A model generated the notes under the pieces. It did not search any database and was not told where the DNA came from. It worked only from the letters and a program-made list of their open reading frames with translations. This document shows, in pieces, positions 43,531 to 51,713 of a stretch of DNA of 64,000 nt. Both the position numbers and the translations under genes were made by a program. Origin of the DNA: JAABTH01 sp964390725 (GTDB taxonomy: Bacteria; Bacillota; Dethiobacteria; DTU022); NCBI GenBank assembly GCA_964390725.1, contig CAYMIW010000012.1, positions 13,242 through 77,241 on the forward strand. The letters run 5' to 3'. Position 1 is the first letter of the stretch, and each line of letters starts with the position of its first letter.

Positions 43531-44110
43531 AATAATTGGTTCCTCCTTTGTACTTACAATCGACTGCAATTAAGATTAAGATTTTTTTCCTAACGGGAAC
43601 CATAATGCGGAACCGGGAACTTTAACCTAAGAGGAAAGAATTTCTGTAAGCTAAGTTTATCAAATTTTTATAAATTTATCAATTTTCTGCTGTTTATATT
43701 TTAGATTGATAAACTGTTGCTTAACATATATTGCGGAGACTGATAAAAATTGCGCACTATAGTTGACACTAACACATAGATATAGCTTTTAACCTGACTA
43801 AAATATGAAAGAATAATAGATTATTTTATTATAATTCCGTCCTAAGTTACAAATAGTTAATGCATTATACCTGAATATGGGTTATCAAAGATAATAATGA
43901 ACGATTCATTAATACTCTATACCCTTCGGCAAAACTCCTGTCAAGCTTGTTGTTATGCCATAAAATGTGGTATTATTGACCTACCGGATTAGCTTTTTAA
44001 TCGTACAATCCACCCTGAAGAGCCTTTTATTTCGGTATTCATATTTTGCTGCACAATTTGATAACATACATTTCCTGTAAGAAGATAATAATTTAATTGA
44101 GGTGAGCTTA
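43531..44110. other. AT-rich intergenic region with a 17-base palindrome
   Basis: I see no gene in these 580 bases. It holds the spoVS promoter side and the leader of the molybdenum hydroxylase. A perfect inverted repeat, TAATGAA-cga-TTCATTA, lies at 43895-43911, 200 bases before the hydroxylase start, and could be an operator. A TTGACA at 43763 has no good -10 at the right distance. I find no purine-riboswitch pattern. Confidence 0.4.
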
Positions 44111-46444
44111 ATGGACAATAAGCATATCGGCAAATCTCTTTTAAGAACTGATGCTTATGAAAAAGTTAAAGGCCAAGCAACCTATGTGGCTGATATAAAG
44201 TTACCCGGCATGCTACATGCGAAGATCCTTCGTTCAGAATATGCCCACGCCAGAATAATATCTATTGATACCAGTGAAGCTGAAAATATGCCTGGAGTAA
44301 GAAAGGTAGTAACCGGGCAAGATTGCAAAATCTTATTCGGTGCTTGTATTAAAGATCAGCCTCCTCTTGCCGTTGATAAGGTAAGGCATGCTGGTGAAGG
44401 GGTCGCAGCAGTTATTGCCGAAACTGAAAGACAGGCTGAAGAAGCAACAAAAAAAATTAGGGTTGAATATAAACCGCTACCTTTTGTTACAGATCCCCTC
44501 GAAGCATTTAAGAAAAATGCTCCTGTTATTCATGAACGAAATATTGAATACAACCGGGTTTCCGGATTTAATCCAAAGGAAGGTACAAATATATTTCATC
44601 ATTACAAACAAATTAAAGGTGATGCTGAAATTGGTTTTAACGAGTCTGATGTTATTGTGGAAGAAGAATTTTTTTACCCCTTGTTAAGCCATGTTCAGAT
44701 GGAACCTCACGGATGCATTGCCTGCTGGGATAGTGAAGATTCTGTCCGCATCTGGGCAAGCACCCAGGCTCCATTTATTGTTCGGGAAATTGTAGGGCAT
44801 ATGTTTTGTATACCATTTTCTAATATTATAGTAAATGCTCCATACCTGGGTGGAGGGTTTGGAGGAAAATCAGATGTAAGCATTGAACCGATGGTTGCAT
44901 ACATTTCCAGATTTGTTCCCCATCATCCTGTCAGGCTCATCCTGACAAGAAAAGAAGCTTTCACTAGCAGCTTATTAGGCAGGGGAATGAAAGGGCGAAT
45001 TAAAGTTGGAGCAAAAAAAGACGGAAAGCTAATTGCCCTGAAAGCCTCATTTTATTATTCCGACGGAGCTTATGGCGATACAGGTTGTAATGTAGTTACA
45101 GCAACAGGGTTTGTAGCAACTGGTCCGTACGAATATGAGCACTGTGACATCGATTGCTACGGTTTGTACACCAACACTCCGCCTGTTGGAGCATATAGAG
45201 GATACGGACACCCGGAAGCTCATCTGATGAGTGAACGGATAATGAATATTCTAGCCAGAAAACTGAACATACCCCAAGCAGAGTTGATGCGTAAGAACTT
45301 CCTCTCTGATGGAAAAACCAATGCAGTCGGTCAGATCATCAGAAAAGGTAATGGCGACTTACACAAGTGCCTTGATGAGATTGAAAGTGCCCTTTTTAAT
45401 AAGCCAAAACCAGCAGAAGATGAAAACTACTATTATGGGCGGGGTATAGCCGGTTTCATGAAGACTCCAATGATGCTGCCCAATGCATCCTCAGGAGCTA
45501 TAATTAAGATGTGTGAAGATGGCACTTTTAATGTGAGTATAAGCGGAATCGAAATGGGACAGGGCTGCCAGACGGCAATGACCCAGATTGCTGCAGAAGC
45601 CTTGATGTTACCAACAGAAAAAATAAGGATTTCAAAAGAAGTTGATACTCAGTTCTCACCATATGAATGGCAAACTGTAGGATCAATCACAACTTTACGG
45701 GCAGGTAATGCCATATTGCAGGCCGCAGAGCGGGCAATTCAAAAAATTAAAGAATCAGTAGCAATGATAGCTCACAAACCTGTTGAAGACCTTAAATACG
45801 AAGGAGAATGGATGTATTCAAAGAGCGATAAAAACTTCGCCTTTGAAACAAAATTACTCGCCCTGAGTTTCCTTTCGCCTGACGGGCACGGTGTAGGCGA
45901 ACCTATTGAAACCACAGGCCACTATTACATACCGGGAGTTAAATTTCCCGCTCCTGAAATCGGTGGCGGCGACTGCTGCGGAAGCTGGACTTTCGGTTGT
46001 GAAGGAGCGGAGGTTAAAGTAAGTAAAAAAACAGGAGAAGTTACAGTTACGCATCTGGCAATTGCGATTGACTTGGGTAGACTGATTAATCCGATGGGGG
46101 CACGGGTTCAAATGGTTGGCGGCATGATGATGGGCTACGGAGCAGCCCTTATGGAAGAAATTTTATTTAACGAGAAAGGTTTTATTAAAAATTCGAATTA
46201 TAATCAATATAAAATACCCAGGCTGTCTGACCTTCCGGAAAAACTGACTGTTAAATTTGTTGAAACTCCTGACGAAACCGGACCATTTGGCGCAAGATGT
46301 ATTGCCGAGCATCCGGCTATATCGATTCCCCCTGCAATACTTAATGCCATACAGGACGCAACTGAAATAGATTTATTTGAAATACCTGTAAAACCGAAAG
46401 AGCTCTTGGCAAAAATAGGAGGTGCCAATAATGGCAACAACTAA
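44111..46444 (+). CDS. Xanthine dehydrogenase-family molybdenum hydroxylase, large subunit
   Basis: The 777-residue protein binds the molybdopterin cofactor and hydroxylates a heterocycle or aldehyde. Motifs: RTDAYEKVKGQATYVADI near residue 13, substrate-domain LGGGFGGKSDVSIEPMVAY, VGAYRGYGHPEAHLMSERIMN, GIEMGQGCQTAMTQIAAEAL, and the catalytic glutamate in GPFGARCIAEHPAI. The last is GARCIAE rather than the more usual GxKGxGE. The substrate is inferred only: nearby transport and deaminase genes point to purines or related heterocycles. The start is ATG 44111, with GAGGTG six bases upstream; the GTG at 44102 overlaps that site. The Fe-S gene begins inside its 3' end. No FAD-binding subunit gene is adjacent. 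Confidence 0.92.
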   Translation: MDNKHIGKSLLRTDAYEKVKGQATYVADIKLPGMLHAKILRSEYAHARIISIDTSEAENMPGVRKVVTGQDCKILFGACIKDQPPLAVDKVRHAGEGVAAVIAETERQAEEATKKIRVEYKPLPFVTDPLEAFKKNAPVIHERNIEYNRVSGFNPKEGTNIFHHYKQIKGDAEIGFNESDVIVEEEFFYPLLSHVQMEPHGCIACWDSEDSVRIWASTQAPFIVREIVGHMFCIPFSNIIVNAPYLGGGFGGKSDVSIEPMVAYISRFVPHHPVRLILTRKEAFTSSLLGRGMKGRIKVGAKKDGKLIALKASFYYSDGAYGDTGCNVVTATGFVATGPYEYEHCDIDCYGLYTNTPPVGAYRGYGHPEAHLMSERIMNILARKLNIPQAELMRKNFLSDGKTNAVGQIIRKGNGDLHKCLDEIESALFNKPKPAEDENYYYGRGIAGFMKTPMMLPNASSGAIIKMCEDGTFNVSISGIEMGQGCQTAMTQIAAEALMLPTEKIRISKEVDTQFSPYEWQTVGSITTLRAGNAILQAAERAIQKIKESVAMIAHKPVEDLKYEGEWMYSKSDKNFAFETKLLALSFLSPDGHGVGEPIETTGHYYIPGVKFPAPEIGGGDCCGSWTFGCEGAEVKVSKKTGEVTVTHLAIAIDLGRLINPMGARVQMVGGMMMGYGAALMEEILFNEKGFIKNSNYNQYKIPRLSDLPEKLTVKFVETPDETGPFGARCIAEHPAISIPPAILNAIQDATEIDLFEIPVKPKELLAKIGGANNGNN

Positions 46445-46907
46445 CATCACGCTTGTAGTAAACGGAATTAAACACGAGCTGACTGTTGATGATAAAGAAA
46501 CATTAATGCAAGTTTTAAGAGACAGATTGCATCTCACTGGCACCAAAAACGCCTGTTCCTATGGAGCATGTGGGGCTTGCACTGTTGTAATGGATAATGA
46601 AGCGGTGAAAAGTTGCCTTATCAAACCAGCCAAATATGACGGCAAAACAGTTCTAACCATTGAAGGCTTATCTGACGGATTTGATCTTCACCCTATTCAG
46701 CAGGCATTTATTCAGGCTGGAGCAGTTCAATGCGGCTATTGTACTCCGGGCTATATAATGAGCCTTTATGCGCTCTTTAACAAGAATCTTAATGCCACAG
46801 ATGAGGAAATTAAAGAAGTACTTGAAGAACATATCTGCCGTTGCACAGGCTATGAATTTATCTGGGACGCTGCTAAACTTGCCCAGAAAATGCTTCAGGG
46901 AAAATAA
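46431..46907 (+). CDS. Molybdenum hydroxylase 2Fe-2S subunit
   Basis: The 158-residue electron-transfer subunit has the plant-ferredoxin-like cluster C-x4-C-x2-C in KNACSYGACGACTVV and a fourth cysteine in VKSCLI. The all-alpha second cluster domain has QCGYCTPGYIMS and EEHICRCTGY. This order is typical of CoxS/XdhC-type small subunits. The ATG at 46431, eight bases after AGGAGG (46417-46422), overlaps the large-subunit gene by 14 bases. It would pass electrons on to an FAD subunit or directly to another acceptor; no such gene is adjacent. Confidence 0.95.
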   Translation: MATTNITLVVNGIKHELTVDDKETLMQVLRDRLHLTGTKNACSYGACGACTVVMDNEAVKSCLIKPAKYDGKTVLTIEGLSDGFDLHPIQQAFIQAGAVQCGYCTPGYIMSLYALFNKNLNATDEEIKEVLEEHICRCTGYEFIWDAAKLAQKMLQGK

Positions 46908-46922
46908 TAAACTTAAAAAAAT

Positions 46923-46967
46923 AAAACCCCTGCGATATAATTATATAATATATCGGCAGGGGTTTTT
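46923..46967. terminator. Bidirectional terminator between hydroxylase and ABC operons
   Basis: AAAACCCCTGC (46923-46933) pairs with GCAGGGGTTTT (46956-46966); inside, GATATA and TATATC extend the stem. Both ends have A/T tracts, so it can serve the plus- and minus-strand genes that converge here. Confidence 0.9.
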
Positions 46968-46993
46968 GTGTGCAGTTAATTCAGGAATACGAG

Positions 46994-47905
46994 TTACTCA
47001 CGCTTGTAAGGTTTCAGCAACGCGGCAGGATAGGCTGCATTTCTGTTAGCAATAGTAAGTGCTATAATAGTAGCGATGTATGGCAGAGACAAAAATAGTT
47101 CGTAGGGCAGATTCACTCCTGTAAGCTGAAGGCGTAATTGCAATGCAGAAACTCCGCCAAAGATAAAGGAGCCCCATAGAACACGGACAGGGTTCCAGTT
47201 AGCGAAAATAACCAGGGCAATACATACCCATCCACGTCCGGCGATGATATCGAAAGTAAAAAACCCCAATGTGGACAACGTTAGGAAACTCCCGCCTATG
47301 CCCATGAAGCCGCCTGCGATCATAAGTGATGCAGTTCGAACTCCATATACATTAATTCCGGCAGCATCTGCAGCTTCAGGGTTTTCACCAACTGCTCTGA
47401 TCTTCAGACCAAAATTTGTGCGGTATAGAACCCACCAGACTATAGGAATAAGCAAAATTGCATAATATGTCAGGGGGTACTGGTTTAAAATTTGCCCCAA
47501 TACAGGTACGTTACTTAATATCCCAGCCTGAGCAAAAGGGATTATCTGTGGTGGGTTAGACGGTGTACCGAAGATAACTCTAAAAGCGTAATAGGATAAT
47601 CCAGTGCAAAAAAGAGTAATGCCAAGACCGGATACATGCTGGTTTACCCCTAAATAAACGGTCATCAAGGCCATAAGTAAGCCTGCAAATATACCGGCAA
47701 GACATGCTGTTATAACTCCCAACCACAGAGAACCTGTATGATATGTTGTGGCAAATCCAACAAAAGCCCCTAAAAGCATTGTACCTTCAATACCTAAGTT
47801 AAGAATACCAGCACGTTCTGAAAAGAGTTCACCCAGTGTGCCAAAAATGAGAGGGGTGGCAACACGTAAAGTAGCAGCGATTAAACCGATCAGTAAAACT
47901 TCTAT
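46994..47905 (-). CDS. ABC transporter permease (nucleoside/BMP type), probable ATA start
   Basis: This 303-residue protein is the second permease of a BMP-type (YufQ-like, branched-chain family) importer. The conserved core ATPLIFGTLGELFSERAGILNLGIEG followed by TMLLGAF, and the later GENPEAADAAGINV motif of the cytosolic loop, are intact, with about eight membrane spans. Read from the first ATG (47779) the protein would lose 42 residues that are conserved in this family. The upstream frame is open and homologous back to an ATA at 47905, which is eight bases after GGAGG, and has no ATG, GTG or TTG. So ATA is the best start, unless it is a sequence error. The ribosome-binding site lies within the end of the upstream permease. 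Confidence 0.9.
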   Translation of the reverse strand: MEVLLIGLIAATLRVATPLIFGTLGELFSERAGILNLGIEGTMLLGAFVGFATTYHTGSLWLGVITACLAGIFAGLLMALMTVYLGVNQHVSGLGITLFCTGLSYYAFRVIFGTPSNPPQIIPFAQAGILSNVPVLGQILNQYPLTYYAILLIPIVWWVLYRTNFGLKIRAVGENPEAADAAGINVYGVRTASLMIAGGFMGIGGSFLTLSTLGFFTFDIIAGRGWVCIALVIFANWNPVRVLWGSFIFGGVSALQLRLQLTGVNLPYELFLSLPYIATIIALTIANRNAAYPAALLKPYKRE

Positions 47906-47908
47906 TTT

Positions 47909-48964
47909 TTATCCCTCCCTTTTCAGCCGATAGTTGGTGAGAATAAACATGCCTAGAGTAACCAACAGAAGCGTAGCCTGCACAACCTGGCCAAGATACA
48001 CAGGCACTCCAAGTGCCCTGCTAACCGTGAGTGAACCGGTATCAATCAAACCAATAAACAGAGCAGCTATTCCTACCCCAAAGGGGTTTAAAGCGCCCAG
48101 CGTAGCGACGATAATACCGGTATAGCCAAGATTTGCAGAGAGTCCCTGGATTAGGTGAAAATGAATCCCGGCTACTTCACCAACTCCCGCCAGCCCGGCA
48201 ATACCACCGCTGACAAGGGCTGTGACAAGAATTGTTTTTTCTACGTTTATACCTGCAAAACGAGATGCTTCAGCATTACTTCCCGCAGCTCTCATTTTCA
48301 GGCCGAAAGCTGTCCGGCTAATGATTAACCAGATTGAAAATAAAACAAAAACCCCCAAAATAAAGCCAAAATGCAACCTCGTTCCGGGAATTAACCTAAA
48401 GAACATTGCGCTTTGAGCAATATCCGGAGACTGGGGCCAAAAGGATACAGGATCTCTCCATGGTCCATTTAGAAGGTAGCTCACAAAAAAAACAATCACA
48501 GAGTTCATCAACAGCGTTGTTACTACTTCATCAACCTTGAGTTTTACTCTTAATAGGGCTGGAATGAGCGCCCAGAGAACGCCTCCGATAAAGCCACCGA
48601 TAATCATTACCGGCAAAGCAATCCAAGGTGTAGTCCCTTCTAAAAGCACCCCCAGCCAGGCACCCATAATAGCCCCTGCAGTGAGCTGACCTTCTGCGCC
48701 TATATTGTAATATCCCGCCTTAAATGCAAAAGCTACCGCAGCGCCAGTAAGAAAAAGTGGTGTTGCTTTAACCAGCAGCTCAACTATCGTAACTGTGCTG
48801 GTAAACGGTGCGATCAAAAAGTAGTAATAGGTATGCAGTGGATTAGCCTGCACCCAGACAATAAATATAATTGTAATCAAAAAGGTCACTACTATAGCCA
48901 TTAATGGTATAACAGGACGAACCCAGGCAGGAGCAGGCGATTTTTCAAGTCTAAGCTTTGACAC
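47909..48964 (-). CDS. ABC transporter permease (nucleoside/BMP type)
   Basis: The 351-residue partner permease (YufP-like) has a first membrane span near residues 18-38 and about nine in all. The conserved motif YYNIGAEGQLTAGAIMGAW lies near residue 85 and MRAAGSNAEASRFAGINVEK, the coupling-helix region, near residue 225. It belongs with the BMP-type lipoprotein and the double ATPase. The GTG at 48964 follows GGAGG by seven bases. The stop codon overlaps the ribosome-binding region of the next permease. Confidence 0.95.
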   Translation of the reverse strand: MSKLRLEKSPAPAWVRPVIPLMAIVVTFLITIIFIVWVQANPLHTYYYFLIAPFTSTVTIVELLVKATPLFLTGAAVAFAFKAGYYNIGAEGQLTAGAIMGAWLGVLLEGTTPWIALPVMIIGGFIGGVLWALIPALLRVKLKVDEVVTTLLMNSVIVFFVSYLLNGPWRDPVSFWPQSPDIAQSAMFFRLIPGTRLHFGFILGVFVLFSIWLIISRTAFGLKMRAAGSNAEASRFAGINVEKTILVTALVSGGIAGLAGVGEVAGIHFHLIQGLSANLGYTGIIVATLGALNPFGVGIAALFIGLIDTGSLTVSRALGVPVYLGQVVQATLLLVTLGMFILTNYRLKREG

Positions 48965-48982
48965 GTCTAATCCTCCAGCTTC

Positions 48983-50491
48983 TTAGGAAATCTTTTCATT
49001 ATTATAAACATCTACCCCAGCCATTAACAGTCCGAGGATCTCTTCATTCGCTTCCGAGGCAGGGATAATCCCCATTATTTTCCCTTCATAGATCACAGCT
49101 ATACGATCTGATAGTTCCATAACCTCTTCCAGGTCTTCCGAGACCAGAAGCACGCCAGCACCATGATCTCTTTCTTCCAATAATTTGCCCCTTACATATT
49201 CAGTTGCGCCTACATCAAGGCCACGAGTCGGCTGTGCAGCTAATATACAACAAGGCTTTCTGGAAAGAGCCCGGGCCATAACTACCTTCTGCATATTCCC
49301 ACCGGAAAGTGTTCGCACTTTATCATCAGGATCTGCTTTAATATTATACTCGTCAATTAATTCACGAGCATGTTCATGGATTAGCTTTTTATTTAGGATT
49401 CCACGTCTGCTATAATTTTCCAGGCTTTCCAAGGCCAGATTTTCGGCAACCGAGAGTTCACCAACCACCCCGGCATGGCGGTCTTCAGGTGTCCTTCCCA
49501 TCCCGGCTAGAGTTATATCTGCTGGACAGGCTCCGGTTATGTCACACATATTCATGGTGATCTTTCCGCTAGTCGGTTTCTGAAGGCCGGTTAAAACCTT
49601 AACAAGCTCTGTCTGTCCATTACCAGAGACTCCCGCGACGCTTAAAATCTCTCCACGGCGTAGTTCGAGAGAAATTTCTTTTAGTCGTCTTAATCCCTGG
49701 CTATCAGTCAGATTGAGCTTATCTATGGACATTATTGATTCACCAATGCTCTTGTCGCTTTGTTTTTTAATGCCAAAGGTTTCTCGGCCAACCATCATTT
49801 TTGCCAGATCTTTTTCTGAAGTGTCTACACGATCAACAGTGCCTGCCAATTTGCCTGCTCTGAGTACCGTAATGCGGCCGCATATAGCCATAACTTCATT
49901 AAGCTTGTGGCTGATAAAAATCACAGATAAACCTTTCTCTACTAACCTGTTAAGAGAAACAAAAAGAGCTTCCACTTCCTGTGGTACAAGAACTGCAGTA
50001 GGTTCATCCATGATTAGAACTTTTGCATTACGATATAAAGCTTTTAAAACTTCTACCTTCTGACGCTCCCCTACTGATAAATTTTTTACCAAGGCATTTG
50101 GTTTAACCGGAATACCATATTTTTCTGATGCAGTTGCAACTTTATTTTCAATTTCTTTTGGATTAAGCTTAAAACCCTCAACAACACCTAGCACTATATT
50201 TTCTGCAACAGTTAAAGGGGGTACCAGGGTGAAATGCTGGGTAACCATACCTATGCCATTCTTTATAGCATCACGCGGTGAGGCAATATTAACTTGTTTT
50301 TCTTCAACAAATATTTCACCATCATCTGCTCGGTATAGTCCATAGAGAATACGCATTAAAGTAGTTTTGCCTGCACCATTTTCCCCAAGCAGAGCGTGGA
50401 TTTCACCTTTTCTAAGATTAAAATCAACACTGTCATTGGCTATTACATTGCCAAAATGTTTTGTTATATTTATCATCTGAACTGCGTACAT
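48983..50491 (-). CDS. ABC transporter ATP-binding protein, two fused domains (nucleoside/BMP type)
   Basis: The 502-residue protein fuses two ATPase domains. The first has Walker A LLGENGAGKTTLM near residue 35, Q-loop MVTQHFTLVPPLTVAEN, signature LSVGERQKVEVLKAL and Walker B VLIMDEPTAVLVPQE. The second has a degenerate Walker A, VAGVSGNGQTELVKVLTG, signature LSGGNMQKVVMARALS and an altered Walker B CCILAAQPTRGLDVG, all usual in the YufO / nucleoside-importer family. It powers the two permeases. The ATG at 50491 follows GAGGTAT. A hairpin lies between it and the upstream lipoprotein gene. Confidence 0.96.
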   Translation of the reverse strand: MYAVQMINITKHFGNVIANDSVDFNLRKGEIHALLGENGAGKTTLMRILYGLYRADDGEIFVEEKQVNIASPRDAIKNGIGMVTQHFTLVPPLTVAENIVLGVVEGFKLNPKEIENKVATASEKYGIPVKPNALVKNLSVGERQKVEVLKALYRNAKVLIMDEPTAVLVPQEVEALFVSLNRLVEKGLSVIFISHKLNEVMAICGRITVLRAGKLAGTVDRVDTSEKDLAKMMVGRETFGIKKQSDKSIGESIMSIDKLNLTDSQGLRRLKEISLELRRGEILSVAGVSGNGQTELVKVLTGLQKPTSGKITMNMCDITGACPADITLAGMGRTPEDRHAGVVGELSVAENLALESLENYSRRGILNKKLIHEHARELIDEYNIKADPDDKVRTLSGGNMQKVVMARALSRKPCCILAAQPTRGLDVGATEYVRGKLLEERDHGAGVLLVSEDLEEVMELSDRIAVIYEGKIMGIIPASEANEEILGLLMAGVDVYNNEKIS

Positions 50492-50504
50492 TTTTATACC
50501 TCAA

Positions 50505-50529
50505 GGGCAGCAGAAGCTCACTGCCGCCC
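50505..50529 (-). promoter_or_regulatory. Intercistronic hairpin between BMP lipoprotein and ATPase genes
   Basis: On the minus strand GGGCGGCAG pairs with CTGCTGCCC (nine pairs, one G-U) around a seven-base loop. No T-tract follows in that direction. Such hairpins often stabilise the upstream message and so give more binding protein than transporter. In the plus direction it resembles a terminator, but no plus-strand gene precedes it. Confidence 0.55.
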
Positions 50530-50549
50530 TTTTTATCTAAATAATTTAT

Positions 50550-51599
50550 TTAGTTTACAGCGCCCGGAGTTGACTCATCTATTTCAACACGAAATACTCC
50601 GGATAAAATATCTGCTTCTTTCTGTTTTACCGCTTCAACCAATTCTGCAGGGATCTGTTCTTCCAGGCCATGGAAAGGTGCCAGGTAAGCTCCTCCTTTA
50701 CCCATCATACTAAAATCCCTAAGATCTTGGGCTGTATAAAGCCCAGCCGAAACGCTTTCTACAAGATACTCAAAGGTAGGAGTAAGGTTCCAGACTGAAC
50801 TGCTCAATACATAATCGGGAGCAAGCTCATGTTGGTCTGTCATCTGACCGAATACCCATAGCCCATTTTCGGCTGCAGCTTCAATAACACCAAATCGCTC
50901 AGCATAAAGTATATCAGCACCCTGCTCAATCTGAGCCAGAGCAGATTCCTTTGCAGCAGCAGGGTCAAACCAGCTGTTAATGAATGTTACATAAACGACA
51001 GCTTCTGGATTGTGATCCTTCACTCCAGCAATAAAAGCATTAGTAATACGATTTACTTCAGGAACTGGCATACCACCAACAACACCAACCTTGTTGGTTT
51101 CTGTGAGGTTTGCAGCCAACATCCCCAGCAGGTAAGCTGGCTCATGAATCCAGTTATCAAAAACAGAGAAATTTGGTTCAGCAGGCCCAACACCTGAACC
51201 AAAAACAAAGGCAACTTCCGGGAAGTCAAGCGCAACCCTGCGGGCAGCCTCTTCATTCCCAAAAGCATCACCGGTAATGATATCAGGCTGTAATTCTGCG
51301 GCAACCTGGCGCATCTCTCTCTCAAAATCTCCACCATAACCTAGATTATCGGTATAATCAAAAGTTGCCCGGCCTTCTTCAACAAGCTTTTCACATGCCT
51401 CTATAATAACAGCATCCCAAGGCTCTTCTGCCGGTGTAGCAAAAACACCGTAGATTGAGAATAATTCTTCGTCGCCATTTAAAGCTTCTTCTGATTCACC
51501 ACTGTCGCCCGTCTCTTCCACCGGGGGTGCACAACCAGCAGCAAAGCCAACGATCAAAATTAAAACAAAAAGCAAGTATAGATAATTTTTTTTGAACAC
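50550..51599 (-). CDS. BMP-family substrate-binding lipoprotein
   Basis: The 349-residue lipoprotein (signal FKKNYLYLLFVLILIVGFAAGC with lipobox FAAGC) is of the basic membrane protein / PnrA-like family, which binds nucleosides or purine bases for ABC import. Motifs include EPWDAVIIEACEKLVEE, PDIITGDAFGNEEAARRVALDFPEVAFVFGSG, VGVVGGMPVPEVNRITNAFIAG and DILYAERFGVIEAAAENGLWVFGQMTDQ. The acidic linker after the cysteine is rich in E, S and G. I start at GTG 51599, eight bases after AGGAGG. It is the second gene of the operon after the amidohydrolase. Confidence 0.93.
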   Translation of the reverse strand: MFKKNYLYLLFVLILIVGFAAGCAPPVEETGDSGESEEALNGDEELFSIYGVFATPAEEPWDAVIIEACEKLVEEGRATFDYTDNLGYGGDFEREMRQVAAELQPDIITGDAFGNEEAARRVALDFPEVAFVFGSGVGPAEPNFSVFDNWIHEPAYLLGMLAANLTETNKVGVVGGMPVPEVNRITNAFIAGVKDHNPEAVVYVTFINSWFDPAAAKESALAQIEQGADILYAERFGVIEAAAENGLWVFGQMTDQHELAPDYVLSSSVWNLTPTFEYLVESVSAGLYTAQDLRDFSMMGKGGAYLAPFHGLEEQIPAELVEAVKQKEADILSGVFRVEIDESTPGAVN

Positions 51600-51713
51600 C
51601 AAAAACCCCTCCTAATATCAGATTATATTGCTAAAAAGCATTTTACAATCCAACCCTGATATATTGTTTAAGAATTTTGGCATCCCTTCTTCCTACTAAA
51701 AATATTTTTAAGT

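Noticed and set aside
43531..44110. Purine riboswitch before the molybdenum hydroxylase
   Set aside because: I looked for the paired stems and the conserved loop pieces of the purine aptamer and saw none.
50505..50534. Plus-strand terminator
   Set aside because: Hairpin followed by Ts in the plus direction but there is no plus-strand gene upstream to end; treated as a minus-strand intercistronic hairpin.
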